64,000 bases of DNA. Origin: Apricaphanius iberus (taxonomy: Eukaryota > Chordata > Actinopteri > Cyprinodontiformes > Aphaniidae). The notes below the pieces were generated by a model, which was given only the letters and a program-made list of their open reading frames with translations, searched no databases and was not told the origin of the DNA. The stretch covers positions 124,001 to 188,000 of the forward strand of contig JAPXFQ010002461.1 of assembly GCA_028564705.1 (NCBI GenBank), given 5' to 3'. The translations under genes were made by a program, and so were the position numbers. Of this stretch, positions 47,200 to 58,370 are shown piece after piece (within the stretch, counting starts at the first letter, position 1; each line of letters begins with the position of its first letter).

Positions 47200-48760
47200 T
47201 CGTTTGTTTATTGTTCTATATTGAAGTGTAATGAAAATATACCAAACTGTGTCTTTAAAATCCCAAAAACATACTGATCTGGGATTCTTGTGTAGCTTGT
47301 ATAGTAGTCCTTATATATAAATGTGTGTGTCTGTGTAATTGATACATTGACATTAACATTAGATTTATCACGGTTTTTAATGCCTGAAATCCTCTTCGGT
47401 ATCTTAGACTGAAGCTTATTAAGGAGTGAAAATTGAGCTGTTTGATTATATCGGAGCCATTCCACCTTGTTGAGAGGCAGCCTTTGTTTTTGCCAGGATG
47501 CACAGCGGCTTCTTTCAGTCTTTGTGCCAGTCTCAGAGCTCCCCTCTCACAGTTGACCCGGCATTCTTGCAATTCAGCAGCGCTAACGGGCCGCTCAGAA
47601 TGGCTTTTATTGGAAACGACAACTGTAAAAAAAGCTCAACGCCGGCTATAGAAACAGTTGTTTTACTCCAGTGAGCAACAAATTGAATAACTAGAGAGTT
47701 CCGTTCACCTCAGTAAAGATTTGTTCTTTTTCTACTGTGTGGTTGTGCGAATATAGCTGTTTATTCTGACTGCCATCAGTCAGGGGCACGTTCCGTCATG
47801 CATGCCCTGTGTGGCCTCTGCATATTCCTTTTGATTTTGTGTTCTCGCAATGCATGCATACTGTTGTGGTAGATTAAGGCTGTGCACATCTGCCGGTTCT
47901 TTAATAAAAAAATTTTTATAATTAACTTTTAAAAACTATTAAAAACTTCTGTACTGCGTCACACTGAGAACAAATCTTAAAATGTAAATGCAATACAATC
48001 TTGCATTTTGGGTTCATCTATGTTCCTAATATGTTACCTAGTTGTTCCTACAGCAGTATGAACTAGCGTTGATAATTGATTCTGATAAACTGGAGAATCA
48101 TTGGTGCCTTGGGATAAACAACATAAACCAATTATTAACCACAGCCGAAGGGTAACTTTTTGCTGGGACCCATAAACTAAACAGAAATAAACCTTAAATA
48201 TCTTTAGTGCAGTTATATACCGCACACTCTGTTCAGCTGTTGTCTTGACCGCAAAGCTCATCTCACGGTTTTATGTCCCATTCACCAGATATCTACACAC
48301 AATTTTAAAAAAGCACATCTTTCTACTGTCAAACATCAAATCAGATTTTTTTGTTTGATCAAAAAACATCAACAAATATTTTTTTTGTTTTTAAGATGTC
48401 AAAATAGAGGGAGAATTGTTAAACAGTTCTATTACTTTCATCAAACTCAGAAGTATACATACTTCAAATATATTGTGCCTTTAAAAAAAAAAAGAAAAAA
48501 AGCCCAGATGAAGCCATTCTTAGCTTACAGACAAACTCGGCCCCTTCCAGAGAATTCCGCCAGCTACTTTTGCGGTTTGAAAAATGCGGCCAAAGGAGGT
48601 GTTGCCTGGTGGACTGATGAACTCGAGCGGAGGAGGGCCGGGTGGCATCAATATTTCCATTGCTCTTTTAACTCCAACTCGCTACAGAGGTGTGGCAGAG
48701 ACTGGACTTTATTTATACTTTAAAATGGCAGTATTTAAGTAAAGTGTAATGTTTTAAACT
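47200..48760. other. Intronic DNA, nothing recognised
   Basis: No exon or transposon end seen. The patch at 48510-48660 is GC-richer with no assigned identity. Confidence 0.35.
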
Positions 48761-48766
48761 GAACAA

Positions 48767-51565
48767 GCAAGGTAAGGCAATTTTATTTGTATTGCACACT
48801 TTCAACAAGGTTGTTCAAGGTGCTTTAGATGATTCAGTGGTAAAGAAATAAGCAAAACATATGAAAAAAACCAGCTAAATAGTAATTAAGAATAAAACAT
48901 GAAAGGCATAAAAATACAACATTAGAGAAAGTAAAAAAAAACAGCAAACCAGAAATTTAATCTGGAGTGGTTTTGCCCCAGCTATTTAGAGCTGCTTTAC
49001 TCTGTAAACGGTTTTAAGTTTTACCTTAAAGCAGCTCAGTGTTTCATCAGCTTTCCAGTTGTCAGGAAGTTTGGTCCAGATAAGGAAGCTTTGAAACTGA
49101 GAGTTTGCATGTTTGGTTCTGATTCTTGGGGTGATTAGTAGAATAGAGTTAGATGTACTGAGTGGTCTGAGTAGTTGGTATAATAACAGGTCTTCAACAT
49201 GTTTTAGATTCGATTAGCCTTTATTGTCATTGAAACCAGAGGTACAACAAAATTAAGTTTACAGTATAGTCCGTCCAAGATCTACTGAAGGGTATGCAGC
49301 CATCGAGCGGCACTCCTATGTATGGATATGAAAGAGGATTTACGATAGGTCAGGGTCGGTGGTTGATGGAGAAAAAAACCCTGCTCCTCTATGTCCTGCT
49401 CCCAGGAGAGCATGACCCAGACAATAGAAAAAAACCTCATACATTGAGCAACTTACTTAGACATTCACAATATAAATAGTAGGTCGGGGGATCCCCAGTT
49501 TTGTCCCTGTGTGCGCAGCTGACAGACAGAATAGTTGAAAAATCATTAAGTGGCTTAGCTCCTTTCTTTAATCCTCTACTCTCCTCCAAACTTGGTGAGC
49601 GCTCTGAGTATTTTGAAGTCTCTTCTCTGAGCTACAGGGAGCTAGTGTAAGAACTTTAGAACTGGGGTGATGTTCTGTACTTTCCTGCTTCTAGTGAGGA
49701 TGCGAGCAGTGGCATTCTGGATTAGCTGCAGCTGTCTGATTGACACTTAAGGCAGACCTGTATGGACGCTGTTTTAGTTGTCAAGCCGATTAAAGACAAA
49801 TGCATGGATACGTTTTTAGGGGTCACTTCACCTCATTAGTCCTTTAATCCTAGAAATGTTTTTCAGGTGATAGAAGGCTGACCTTGTTTTATACTTTTAT
49901 GTGACCATGGAGGTTCACGTCTGAGTCCATTTTACACCTAGATTTCAGACCTGATCAGTAGATTCTAGATATATTTACTGAAGCTTGGTGCTCACTCGTG
50001 ATCATTTATCTTTAGATTCAAAAGTAATTACTTCAGTTTTGTTTCTGTTCAGCTGGAGGAAGTAATAGGACAACCAGCTATTGACTTGTTCAGTGCATTC
50101 ATTTAGGGTCTGGATGGGTACAAAGTCACCTCTTGGTAATGTAAAACTGAGTGTCATCTGCATAGTTATAGTAACTAATCTTATTAGCTGTTATAATTTG
50201 GTTAGTGGGAGTATGTAGATATTGAACAGAAGAGGCCCCAGAATAGAGCCCTGAGGGGACCCCTCATATGATTTGTTGGTTCTGATGAAAAAATGTCTAT
50301 TGACACAAAGAATTTCCTGTTCTCAAGGTACAACTCAAACCAGCCAAGTACTGTACCAGACGGTCTATATTTATGCAGATATCATTGAAAACTTTGACGA
50401 GGGCAGTCACAGTGCTGTGATGAGAACGGAAACCAGACATCCTTTAGTTTTCCATTTATGCGTTGTCTAGGTTGTTCCTCTTTAGTAGTGATTTGATAAC
50501 TGCTGTTTTTTTTAAGCCTGGGGGAAGACTCCTGACAGGAGGAATGTGTTAACCATTTGAATCAGATTAGACCTAATGACAGTGAATACTTTATTAGTTT
50601 GTATTTTTATATTTTTTTAGAAACTTTGTGGGTAAGTTATTGAGACAGCAAGAGAGAGGAGCTTAATTGTTACATGGGGGGTGACACTGGTTATGGGTTT
50701 GGAGCTGCTGTACAGATTGACCTTCTAATTGTCAAAATCTTTTCAGTAAAAAAGCTGGCAAATTCATTGCAAGCCTTGGTGAAGTTTAGTTCAGGAGCTT
50801 GCTGTCCTGGAGCAGTGGTTAGTCTCTCAACTGCTGCAAACAAAGTCTGTGCGTTATAAGTGTTTCTGTTAATGATTTGAGAGAATAATGATTCCCTTGC
50901 ATCTTTAAAAGTTAAGTACTATCTGTTCAGTCGTTCTTTGTAGATCTCAACCTGGAGTGGAGTTTTCTAACATTTTCTCTCAGCTCGTCAAAACTCACTT
51001 TTTACACTACGTACTAATGGATCGCTAGTCCATCGAGACCTCTTTCTACCCAAGACTACTTTAACTTTAGTTAGAGCAATGGCATCATTGATGTCTGAAA
51101 CTTTAGAGATAGTTGAATACCAGTGTGTTAAGTGAGTTTGTGTAGATGAGGATGAGCAGTAAATGTATTTAAAGGTTTCAGCTGAGCTATCGCAAAGGAA
51201 ACACTGTTTTACAGTGGTTTCACTTTGGTTAGATTGTTTAGCGGGGATCTTGCTTTAAAAGAAAACACAAACATGGTCAGATAACGCAATATCAACTACA
51301 GAGATGTTGGAAATCTTTAAACCTTTGCTAATAATTACCGTGAGTTAAGAGTGTGTCCTCGATTGTGTGTTAGCTGTTTTATATGCTGGGTCACGCCGAA
51401 GTAATGGAGAGTATCACTTAATGACAGGGTTGTCATTATGGATGTGGACGTCTCCTAGAATGATTAGTTGGACATAGTCGATACATATTACAGAAAGATG
51501 GTCGCAAAAATCATTAAAGAAGCTTGAGTGGAGTTTTGAAGGTTTGTATAAATGTATAAATAAGA
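48767..51565 (-). pseudogene. Long but decayed L2-like LINE
   Basis: About 2.8 kb on the minus strand with many stops, yet motifs appear in the right order. Near 51440-51470: LIILGDVHIHNDNP, the endonuclease GDFNIH-DN site with Phe-Asn changed to Val-His. At 50147-50164: codons for YADDTQ, the intact reverse-transcriptase catalytic box. Near 49687-49735: QLQLIQNATARILTRSR, the same C-terminal segment seen in the LINE at 33263-33979. The 3' end near 48767 has the ttgccttaccttgc tail. It is interrupted at about 49206-49500. It encodes no usable protein. Confidence 0.75.
49206..49500. repeat. Possible second LINE-tail insertion inside the LINE
   Basis: Starts with gattagcctttattgtcatt and gtacaacaaaatt, a phrase typical of 3' ends of another fish LINE group, and interrupts the L2-like sequence. 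The right boundary is uncertain. Confidence 0.4.
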
Positions 51566-51689
51566 CCTTGTTTGGATCTTAAATATCCGTAGCTAGTTAT
51601 GTGCCAGAAATACCTTTTTAAAGTTTAGTAGGTTATGTAAGATTGTGCCTAACCCAAGGGTGCTACGATTACTTACTAAAAAAAGAAAA

Positions 51690-51890
51690 TATGTATGTTT
51701 TTATTAGAATGTACTAAATACCCAAAAATAATTACCAGACATGTAGAGACAGCATTATTAGACACCCATGGATACAGTTTATAATAATAAAAAAAAAAAG
51801 ATTTGGAGGCGAGTTGCACTTTAAGAAACTTCTGATAGGCTGACTCCATTTGAATTAATTGGTGGCACTCCCTTAGATGCATATAGAGGC
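51690..51890 (+). repeat. Dispersed repeat, copy 2
   Basis: Same ordered blocks as 16915-17070: aaaaataattaccagacatg, agca-tattagac, an A-rich run, then gagttgcactttaa. Family not named. Confidence 0.45.
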
Positions 51891-52050
51891 CCACCCTAAA
51901 CACAAATGCTCTTTCTTTGACATCTTGGGAAAGTCACGAGAAATTAACCAAGACACAAGGAAAATAAAAGTGAACCTCCAACAGTACGGCTCATCCTTTG
52001 GTCTAATTTATAGATGCCTGAAGTTCCCACGTTCAGACAATCATTGGCAA

Positions 52051-52425
52051 TGGGGATATAACAAAATATCGGTATGCTAATATATCACGGTATTTTATGA
52101 CACAATATTGCACAATATTCAAAAGCAACGTTTTTTTTAAAGAATTGGAATTTAATTTGGTCCTAAAATCAAAAGTATGACCGCTGCTTGATGGCTGTTT
52201 TCACCCTCTTGGTTCCAGTGGTTAAACTAGATCTAATAATAAAACTGGATGTGTTGTAGAAGAAACAGGTTAGAGTGTTTAGAATGGTGTGACAGGTTTT
52301 CTATAGTTTTAAAAATCACAATATATTGTTTTACTCATAGTATCGTAATATATCACAATATATCGCATCCCCTTTGTATCGTGATACATATTGTATCGGC
52401 AGGTTTTTGCCTATACACATCCCTA
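52051..52425 (-). mobile_element. hAT-type MITE, shared family, copy 3
   Basis: Reversed relative to copies at 14393 and 23218. Right end reverse-complements to TAGGGATGTGTATAGGC; left end is TGGGGATATAACAAAATATC. Flanks ATTGGCAA (52043-52050) and ATTGTCAA (52426-52433) agree at 7 of 8, a clear hAT duplication. The 375-bp length is close to the 379 bp of copy 2, suggesting the short form spread. Non-coding. Confidence 0.8.
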
Positions 52426-52429
52426 ATTG

Positions 52430-54335
52430 TCAAAACATGGGAATATTGGACCGTCACTCCGCTCTGGAAGGAGACGGATTCGGACTCCCTGAGAAGAAGG
52501 CTTTTTTTGGTGCAGAATGTGGAAATCAATCCGAGGACAAGAGCAAATGACCTTTTGAAGATGCTGGCTGAAACTTGTAAGAAGGCGTCTCTTTCCCTTG
52601 TAAAACCAGTAAGATTCCAGCAAACTATTGTAGAAAGCTTTTTGAAGGAAACCAGAAAAGTTTGGCTCAAGTGAAAAAGTTGGGCGCAATTCTACCAAAC
52701 AGGAAGTGTACGTGTACTTCTGACTTTGATAAAAGTTATGAAAAAAAAAATTTGTTTGTCTCTCTATTCTGACATTACTCAAATACAACAAATATGTAAA
52801 TATTGATATAAAACAAAAACAAATTCAATCTGACACACTAAGCTTTTTAGTTTTTTTTTTATTAAGTGCATAGAAAATATTTGAAATATGACAGATTCCT
52901 TTCAAGCAACAGTTCCCACTTAAAGATGCTTTTTCTCTGCTCTGCTGCACGCTATACTGCCATGTCCTGAAAATACAAATTTCTTCCGTGGGTCAGTTTT
53001 TAATCGTAGGCCAATCACTGAATCACCGTGTGCCAACATCCCTGCTGCTAATGCATATCTGCTTGACTCTTCCACTGCCCATCTGTCTGCCTCTTTCCAG
53101 CCTGCTTCCTCCTGGTCCCCTGCTCTGTTATTTCAGCTATTTGAGGGGGATTTATGTGCACCCTCTTTAGTAGTGAATGTTTCATATTGAAAGCCGTGTT
53201 TGCAGTGGAAAAAAAAAGCACTAAGTCGAGCTGGAAGTTAATGTCGGCTGCACCGGAATGACCTGGAGTTAAACAAAAGACTTGCTCGGATTATATTTCA
53301 GAAGAAGGCAGCATGAAATCAGAGCTATGATGCGTTGCCTCTAAATAGCAACACAAACCCAATCGTTTCCAATCGGCGGTCCCTGCTATGCATTTTCTTC
53401 AAAAGTAACCATTGTTCCAGGGTTTTCATTTGGATGCTAAATAATTGATTTGCCAAATACCCACGGTTTGTGCTTACACTGTGTTTGATCAACACACAAT
53501 ACTCATACTGCTACAAGTTATTTAAAGTTAATATGAAGTTATTACACTGATAAATGTTATTTTAACTCTCCTGTAAAGTACATACATTCAAGAATGTATT
53601 TCAATGATGTATCTAAATAATGTATTGCGGAGTTAAATATACTCTGTGCTTGGGTAAATTGATATTTGGTTGAAGTAATCGGGTAAACAAATTACATTTG
53701 TATGAGATCAGTCAATTGTTGTTATGGGAGAAAGTAAATCAAGACTCAACCTTATTTTTTATTCTATAAAGTGGATTTTACAGGATGGTAGGGGTGGAGC
53801 AATACATTAAGAACACAAGATGAGAATAGATTTAGTTTAAAGAACAAGGAGTTATGATTTTAGTAATAACAATCTAGTCTAGTGGTTTCCAACCTGTGGC
53901 TCTTTCAACCCTCCACAATGGCTTTTAATAACTTTGGCTAAAAATCAGAAAAAGCCAACCTTTTTATGTAGGTATAATACCAAATGCAGATTTTCGTGTT
54001 TTTTTTTTCATGAAATAGTATGCTTTGAGTTCCCAAGACAGAATGACACTATAAGTAGAAGGAATATTTTTCTTTAAAATACGTTTTTATTATCCTTTTT
54101 TATTATCCTTTTTGTATTTTTTTAAATATTTTAGACAACCAATACCCAGAGGAAAACTGAGACATCCTCTTATTTTCCATTGTTTTTTTATTATTATTTT
54201 AAACAACAAAAAAACTAATAACTTTTATTTATTTTTATTGTTAAGTTACATAATGAGCAGTGCTGAATTGGAAAATAAAAAAGCAGTTTACATGTTATCT
54301 TTAAATTTTGTTTTTATGAGTCAAAAATGGCATTT
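52430..54335. other. Intronic DNA, nothing recognised
   Basis: Frames at 52249-52674 and 52423-52791 overlap on both strands and show no known domain. No transposon ends in 52800-54300. Confidence 0.35.
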
Positions 54336-54339
54336 GTGG

Positions 54340-54906
54340 TAGGGATGCAACGATATCACTTTTTTCAAACCGATACAAAACCGATTTGAGTATTTGTCGA
54401 TACCGAGTACCAATACCGATACTTCAACCACACAAAAAAGGCAATGAACTGGAAGACGGGTTTTAAGTTATTTTCTGCTTGTTACAATAAATGATTATGA
54501 ATAGGATAAAAAAAAAACATAAATAAAAATGACCACCAGACAAAAATTTTAAGTGAAAAATAAACATTTTAATGTTAAATAACCTTTACTTTTTTTTCTT
54601 TTTATTAAATTACAGAACGAGCGGAGGTGAATTGGTGAATGAAAAATCCTTTTTGACTATAAGCCTGTGAAAATTCTCATTCATCCAGGTCATTGTTATC
54701 TCAAGGAAATTTCAATCGAACGCAACTGGACTTGGTAATTTGTCTTGGAAGACGTTTCACCTCTTATCCTCTTATTTTTACTATTTCTTTTTAATTTCAT
54801 TTATAAGTCAAAAAGTAACCGCTATATTTTGAAAATTAAGCATTCCTGGTCATTTATTTTAATAAGATTTATTTTACATATATAATTCTATAATGATCCA
54901 GCCCTA
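54340..54906. mobile_element. hAT-type element, left end certain, right end tentative
   Basis: The left end TAGGGATGCAACGATATC is followed by CCGATAC/TCGATACC subterminal repeats. A candidate right end reverse-complements to TAGGGCTGGATCATTATAG. The 8-bp flanks ATTTGTGG and ATTGTCCT do not match well. Shares an inner block with the fragment at 19485-19727. Confidence 0.45.
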
Positions 54907-54909
54907 ATT

Positions 54910-57070
54910 GTCCTTCAGTGTTGATTTCAGGAAAGAAAGCCCCCCTATTTTAACAGCTCTAAAAACACCTGAATCAGCTCTGATCCTCCCTCCCTTTTTC
55001 ATTCTCTTCCAGGCAGTCCCAAGCCCAGAAATAGCTACACTGGTGTATGAGTCATGTTTTTGAGCTACATATATACATTGTGCCTAGAGGAAGTGGCAAA
55101 TAAGGGGATTTCTTAAAGATGGGATGTTCAGGGAGGACGAATAGAGATTTTTTGTTTAATTCATCATCTGGTTGATTCATAAACTGCGTGACCATAACCT
55201 AGTAAAACAATTTTACAAATAATACTTGTAGAAGCCATGAATCAAAACCAGTACATTGGGAAAAGCTTCTATATTCCCAGCAGTTTCTATCATCTTCTGG
55301 CCCATCTTTTGCTTCGGTCGTTCATCTCCTTGCTTTCAATATTCCATCTACCCTCTCTCCTTCGTCCAATTTCCCCCCCAGCCCCCAATATTCTCCATAA
55401 GCTCACTTCTAACATCTTCTGTCACCATTAACCCACTTATCATCTGCAGCCCCCATTTCTACTCGTATATTGTGTTCATTCTGTTTGCCTTCCCAACCCC
55501 AGCTGCTCGTATTCTCTAACCACGATTTTAAAGCTCCTCTCCTTTACTACCTTAACATCATTCCATGTTTAAAACAAGTAGTTCAGGACAGCAAAGTAAC
55601 TAACAAACAAAAACATCAATTATCTTTTTTTATATATTATGCAGGATGCTTCCTTCTCAGGAAAGCTGTTGTGCATTATTAGGGTAACAAACTCAAACAA
55701 GATGGTAACATCCAACATGCACATACCCCATTCATTTACAAGCGGTGTGGCGCACAGAATAAGTTTGATACAACATGGACTAAAAAGGCAATAAACAATG
55801 TTTTACTGGAAAATTTTATAAAACAAAGCTGTTCATACAAAGCTTTCATACTGACTTTTGGTAAAAATTTGCAAATGTAGCCTGTGATGGTATATTATTA
55901 TAGGCTACATTTGCAAACACAGCAAACTTATTTTAGTTTGCCATTAAACCATTGATCAAATCAAAGCACTGGCTATAACCAGCATAAATGTTAATGTTAC
56001 CGTTAATGTGGACAATTATCATACTTCATCATACTCATCTCTCCTCACAGATAAGTAACTGTGACATTATTTCTTTAACACACTTACATTCTATAATATC
56101 TATAAGGTAAAATATTTTTATAACTGAATGACAAATAATAAAACACCATATAGACAGTATTTTAGAACAGTTGGTATTTTAACTTGTCTCTAAGGTTGAA
56201 GACGTAAGCAGAAAAATAAAAAAATATATACAAAAAGTAAATATTGGAAATACATAATCACACAATTTTCATTAAAAGTGCAAAACTAAGACAGCTGTTG
56301 GTAAAAAGACACCAAGGTAGAGCAAAAACAGCTCTATCCAACTGGTTGTATTAAAACATTTTAGGATTGATTTCATATCACTTGCTCACATGAGCTGGAA
56401 GCCATTGAAGGAAAACCTGAAATATTACAGAAAAAGTATTAATGTAAAATATTCTATGCAATCAAATGTCAAATTGTTGTCAGGTTCTTTAGCTGTGGTA
56501 AGGAATTTCCAGATTGATTTTTGTGTCACCTGTGGTCACATGAACTGGAAGATATAATGGGGGGGGGGAATTATATATTTTACAGCGACATATTAATAAG
56601 AAATACCGGTGTGTCATGTTCCTTGGTTGTCGAGCAACAATTTATTAATATTTTGGGGTTAATTTGTTGGTAGATCTCACAGGTATTTTCTGTAATATAT
56701 GGAGATTTATTGAAAACCAAACCCACCTCCCTTGAGGAGCGATGCAGCCACTTTATTAGCACAATTCTCTATTCGAGGCAGTGTCCGCTTTAATGAAACA
56801 AATGTCTGCCTTATATCAAGTTAAAACTAGGTTCGCAACAAAGTTTCATACAGCAGGCAAACGGCAAGAGCACTCAGAGTATCCTTCCACTCACCAAATA
56901 ATCATATTTGCAAAAACTGCAAACTATGGCAGTTATCAGAATATCAAAGCTATCAAATGTGGAAATATCACGTTCAATTTGAACAAAATTTATAAACAGC
57001 TTTTTAATTTGAAGTAAGTTTTTGTGTCTGTCTGCTTTTATTTTCATCTCAGACTACATTAGAACGCTAA
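54910..57070. other. Intronic DNA with a 16-bp hairpin
   Basis: Mostly AT-rich without recognised elements. A perfect inverted repeat TTTGCAAATGTAGCCT (55868-55883) pairs with 55902-55917 across an 18-nt loop. Confidence 0.4.
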
Positions 57071-57073
57071 TTT

Positions 57074-57101
57074 AACGTTGTGATTTTAAAATCACAACGT
57101 T
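57074..57101. repeat. Perfect 28-bp palindrome
   Basis: Half-site AACGTTGTGATTTT followed directly by its exact reverse complement, no spacer. It lies 865 bp before oxr1 exon 2. Confidence 0.95.
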
Positions 57102-57109
57102 TTTCCGGG

Positions 57110-57965
57110 GGAGGATTCCCTCAGCCCCCAACTACAGGATTTTAGTTGTCACCTTTTTCACACCTTGTGAGTTTGCAGGTATGATTCTTATTAGCCAATC
57201 AGAGGAAAGACCTTGCATCTCATGAATATTGATGAGTTGAGCTCTTAAGTCTGTCATTTCCCTAACCCTCTCCTCTGACAAACTACAACCACCTGAAACG
57301 GAAGCCAGAGCTTTTATTCAAAGTAGAGAGCACAGCAGATTTACTGAGAAAACACATGAATTAGACATTTAACAGAGGGGTCACATCTTCCAACACCTTC
57401 AGCCCACTTCTTCATTAGCTGCTGTTGTTTTCCTGGATCATTGTTACATTACCCAACCAGCACGTAGTACTCAACCCTCCCCTATCCCCCATCCACCCTC
57501 TGGTTTAGCCCCCAATTTGCTTCCTCTCCCTTTGCAGCTCTAGCGTACACCACATCCCATTTGGATCTTTCTTCTCCTCAACCCCACCCCCCCCACCCAC
57601 CCACCCACCCACCTCTCCATGGAAGTCAGACCGCACTGTTTGGGCTGTGAGGTGCAACAGGGGGTGGAAGGCAAGGTGAATCGCTTTCGACGGCTGAAGA
57701 GAAAAGGCAGGGAGAAGCAAGGCAGAGCGAAGGGAGGACAGCATGATAGAGAGAGAGCTGGAGCAGCGGGTTAGAGGCAGAGCGAGAAACACACAGAGGA
57801 GAGAGAGAAGGGTCCGGCGCTCACAGCTCGTATTGCTGGCTGGCTTGCCTGCTCGCTGTTGACGAATGAGCTGTCTACCCACGAGGCTGGGAAACGGCAG
57901 CTTGTGACAAGCTGGGGGAGAGGGGAACATGAATGTAATGCGCACCTTGCCTCGTTTGCTTTCAG
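57110..57965. other. End of intron 1, GC-richer, low-complexity tracts
   Basis: From about 57450 the sequence becomes C- then G-rich, with a CCCA tandem (about 57590-57612) and a GAGAG-rich stretch (57740-57815). Long minus-strand frames here (57505-58241) run antisense across exon 2 and are low-complexity, so I do not call them. Confidence 0.4.
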
Positions 57966-58048
57966 ATACCGGCCAGAAGAAGACTCCAGAAAAGAAGGAT
58001 GGGAGGCGCATGTCGTTCCAGAGACCCAAAGGGACCATTGAATATTCT
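57966..58048 (+). CDS. oxr1: oxr1 second exon (pre-LysM segment)
   Basis: An 83-base exon between TTTGCTTTCAG and GTGAGTAG. With the carried G from exon 1 it encodes 28 residues, DTGQKKTPEKKDGRRMSFQ then RPKGTIEYS, ending in phase 0. This segment is almost invariant in vertebrate OXR1 and directly precedes the LysM domain (which begins with a VESRDSLNS-like run). The NCOA7 paralogue has a clearly different sequence at this point, so OXR1 is favoured. Thr-to-Ser at the last codon is the main difference from the human protein as I recall it. Either teleost duplicate (oxr1a or oxr1b) is possible. The next exon is not in the remaining 5.9 kb. Confidence 0.93.
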
Positions 58049-58320
58049 GTGAGTAGCGTGCACGAAACTCCGAGTGCCGCGTCTTAATGTCCTCAAGTGT
58101 TCCTTGTGCTTTTCTGTGCAGCAGCTGCTGCTGCTGGTGGTGCTTCTTTCTGCAGCTTTGAGCAGCTCCAGCAGTATTAAACATGTAGCAGTTGTTGTTT
58201 GTGTTGTGCAGGAAACCATCTGGCCATTCTTCATAGATCACCAGTAATGACAGAAATTATTTCATGGATATTTGTTTGCCTAACACGTGTACCTCATTCC
58301 TGAACTGTTTACATAAAGAG

Positions 58321-58370
58321 GTGTATGTGTGTGTGTGTGTGTGTGCGCGCGCGCGTGCGTGGTTGTGTGT
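58321..58370. repeat. (TG)n(CG)n microsatellite, Z-DNA-prone
   Basis: Alternating purine-pyrimidine tract, TG units then CG units then TG, about 270 bp after exon 2. Such tracts readily form left-handed Z-DNA. Confidence 0.9.

Larger units (their letters stand above)
17395..57965 (+). other. oxr1: oxr1 intron 1 (about 40.6 kb, phase 1)
   Basis: Starts GTCGGT at 17395 and ends TTTGCTTTCAG at 57965. Most recognisable content is transposon-derived: Tc1, hAT, Kolobok and LINE copies listed separately. I looked for exons encoding the longer N-terminal isoform of OXR1 and did not recognise any inside the intron. Internal promoters cannot be excluded. Confidence 0.65.

Noticed and set aside
57505..58241. 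Minus-strand frames of 177 and 156 codons
   Set aside because: They lie antisense over oxr1 exon 2 and over CCCA and GAGAG tracts; composition, not coding, explains them.
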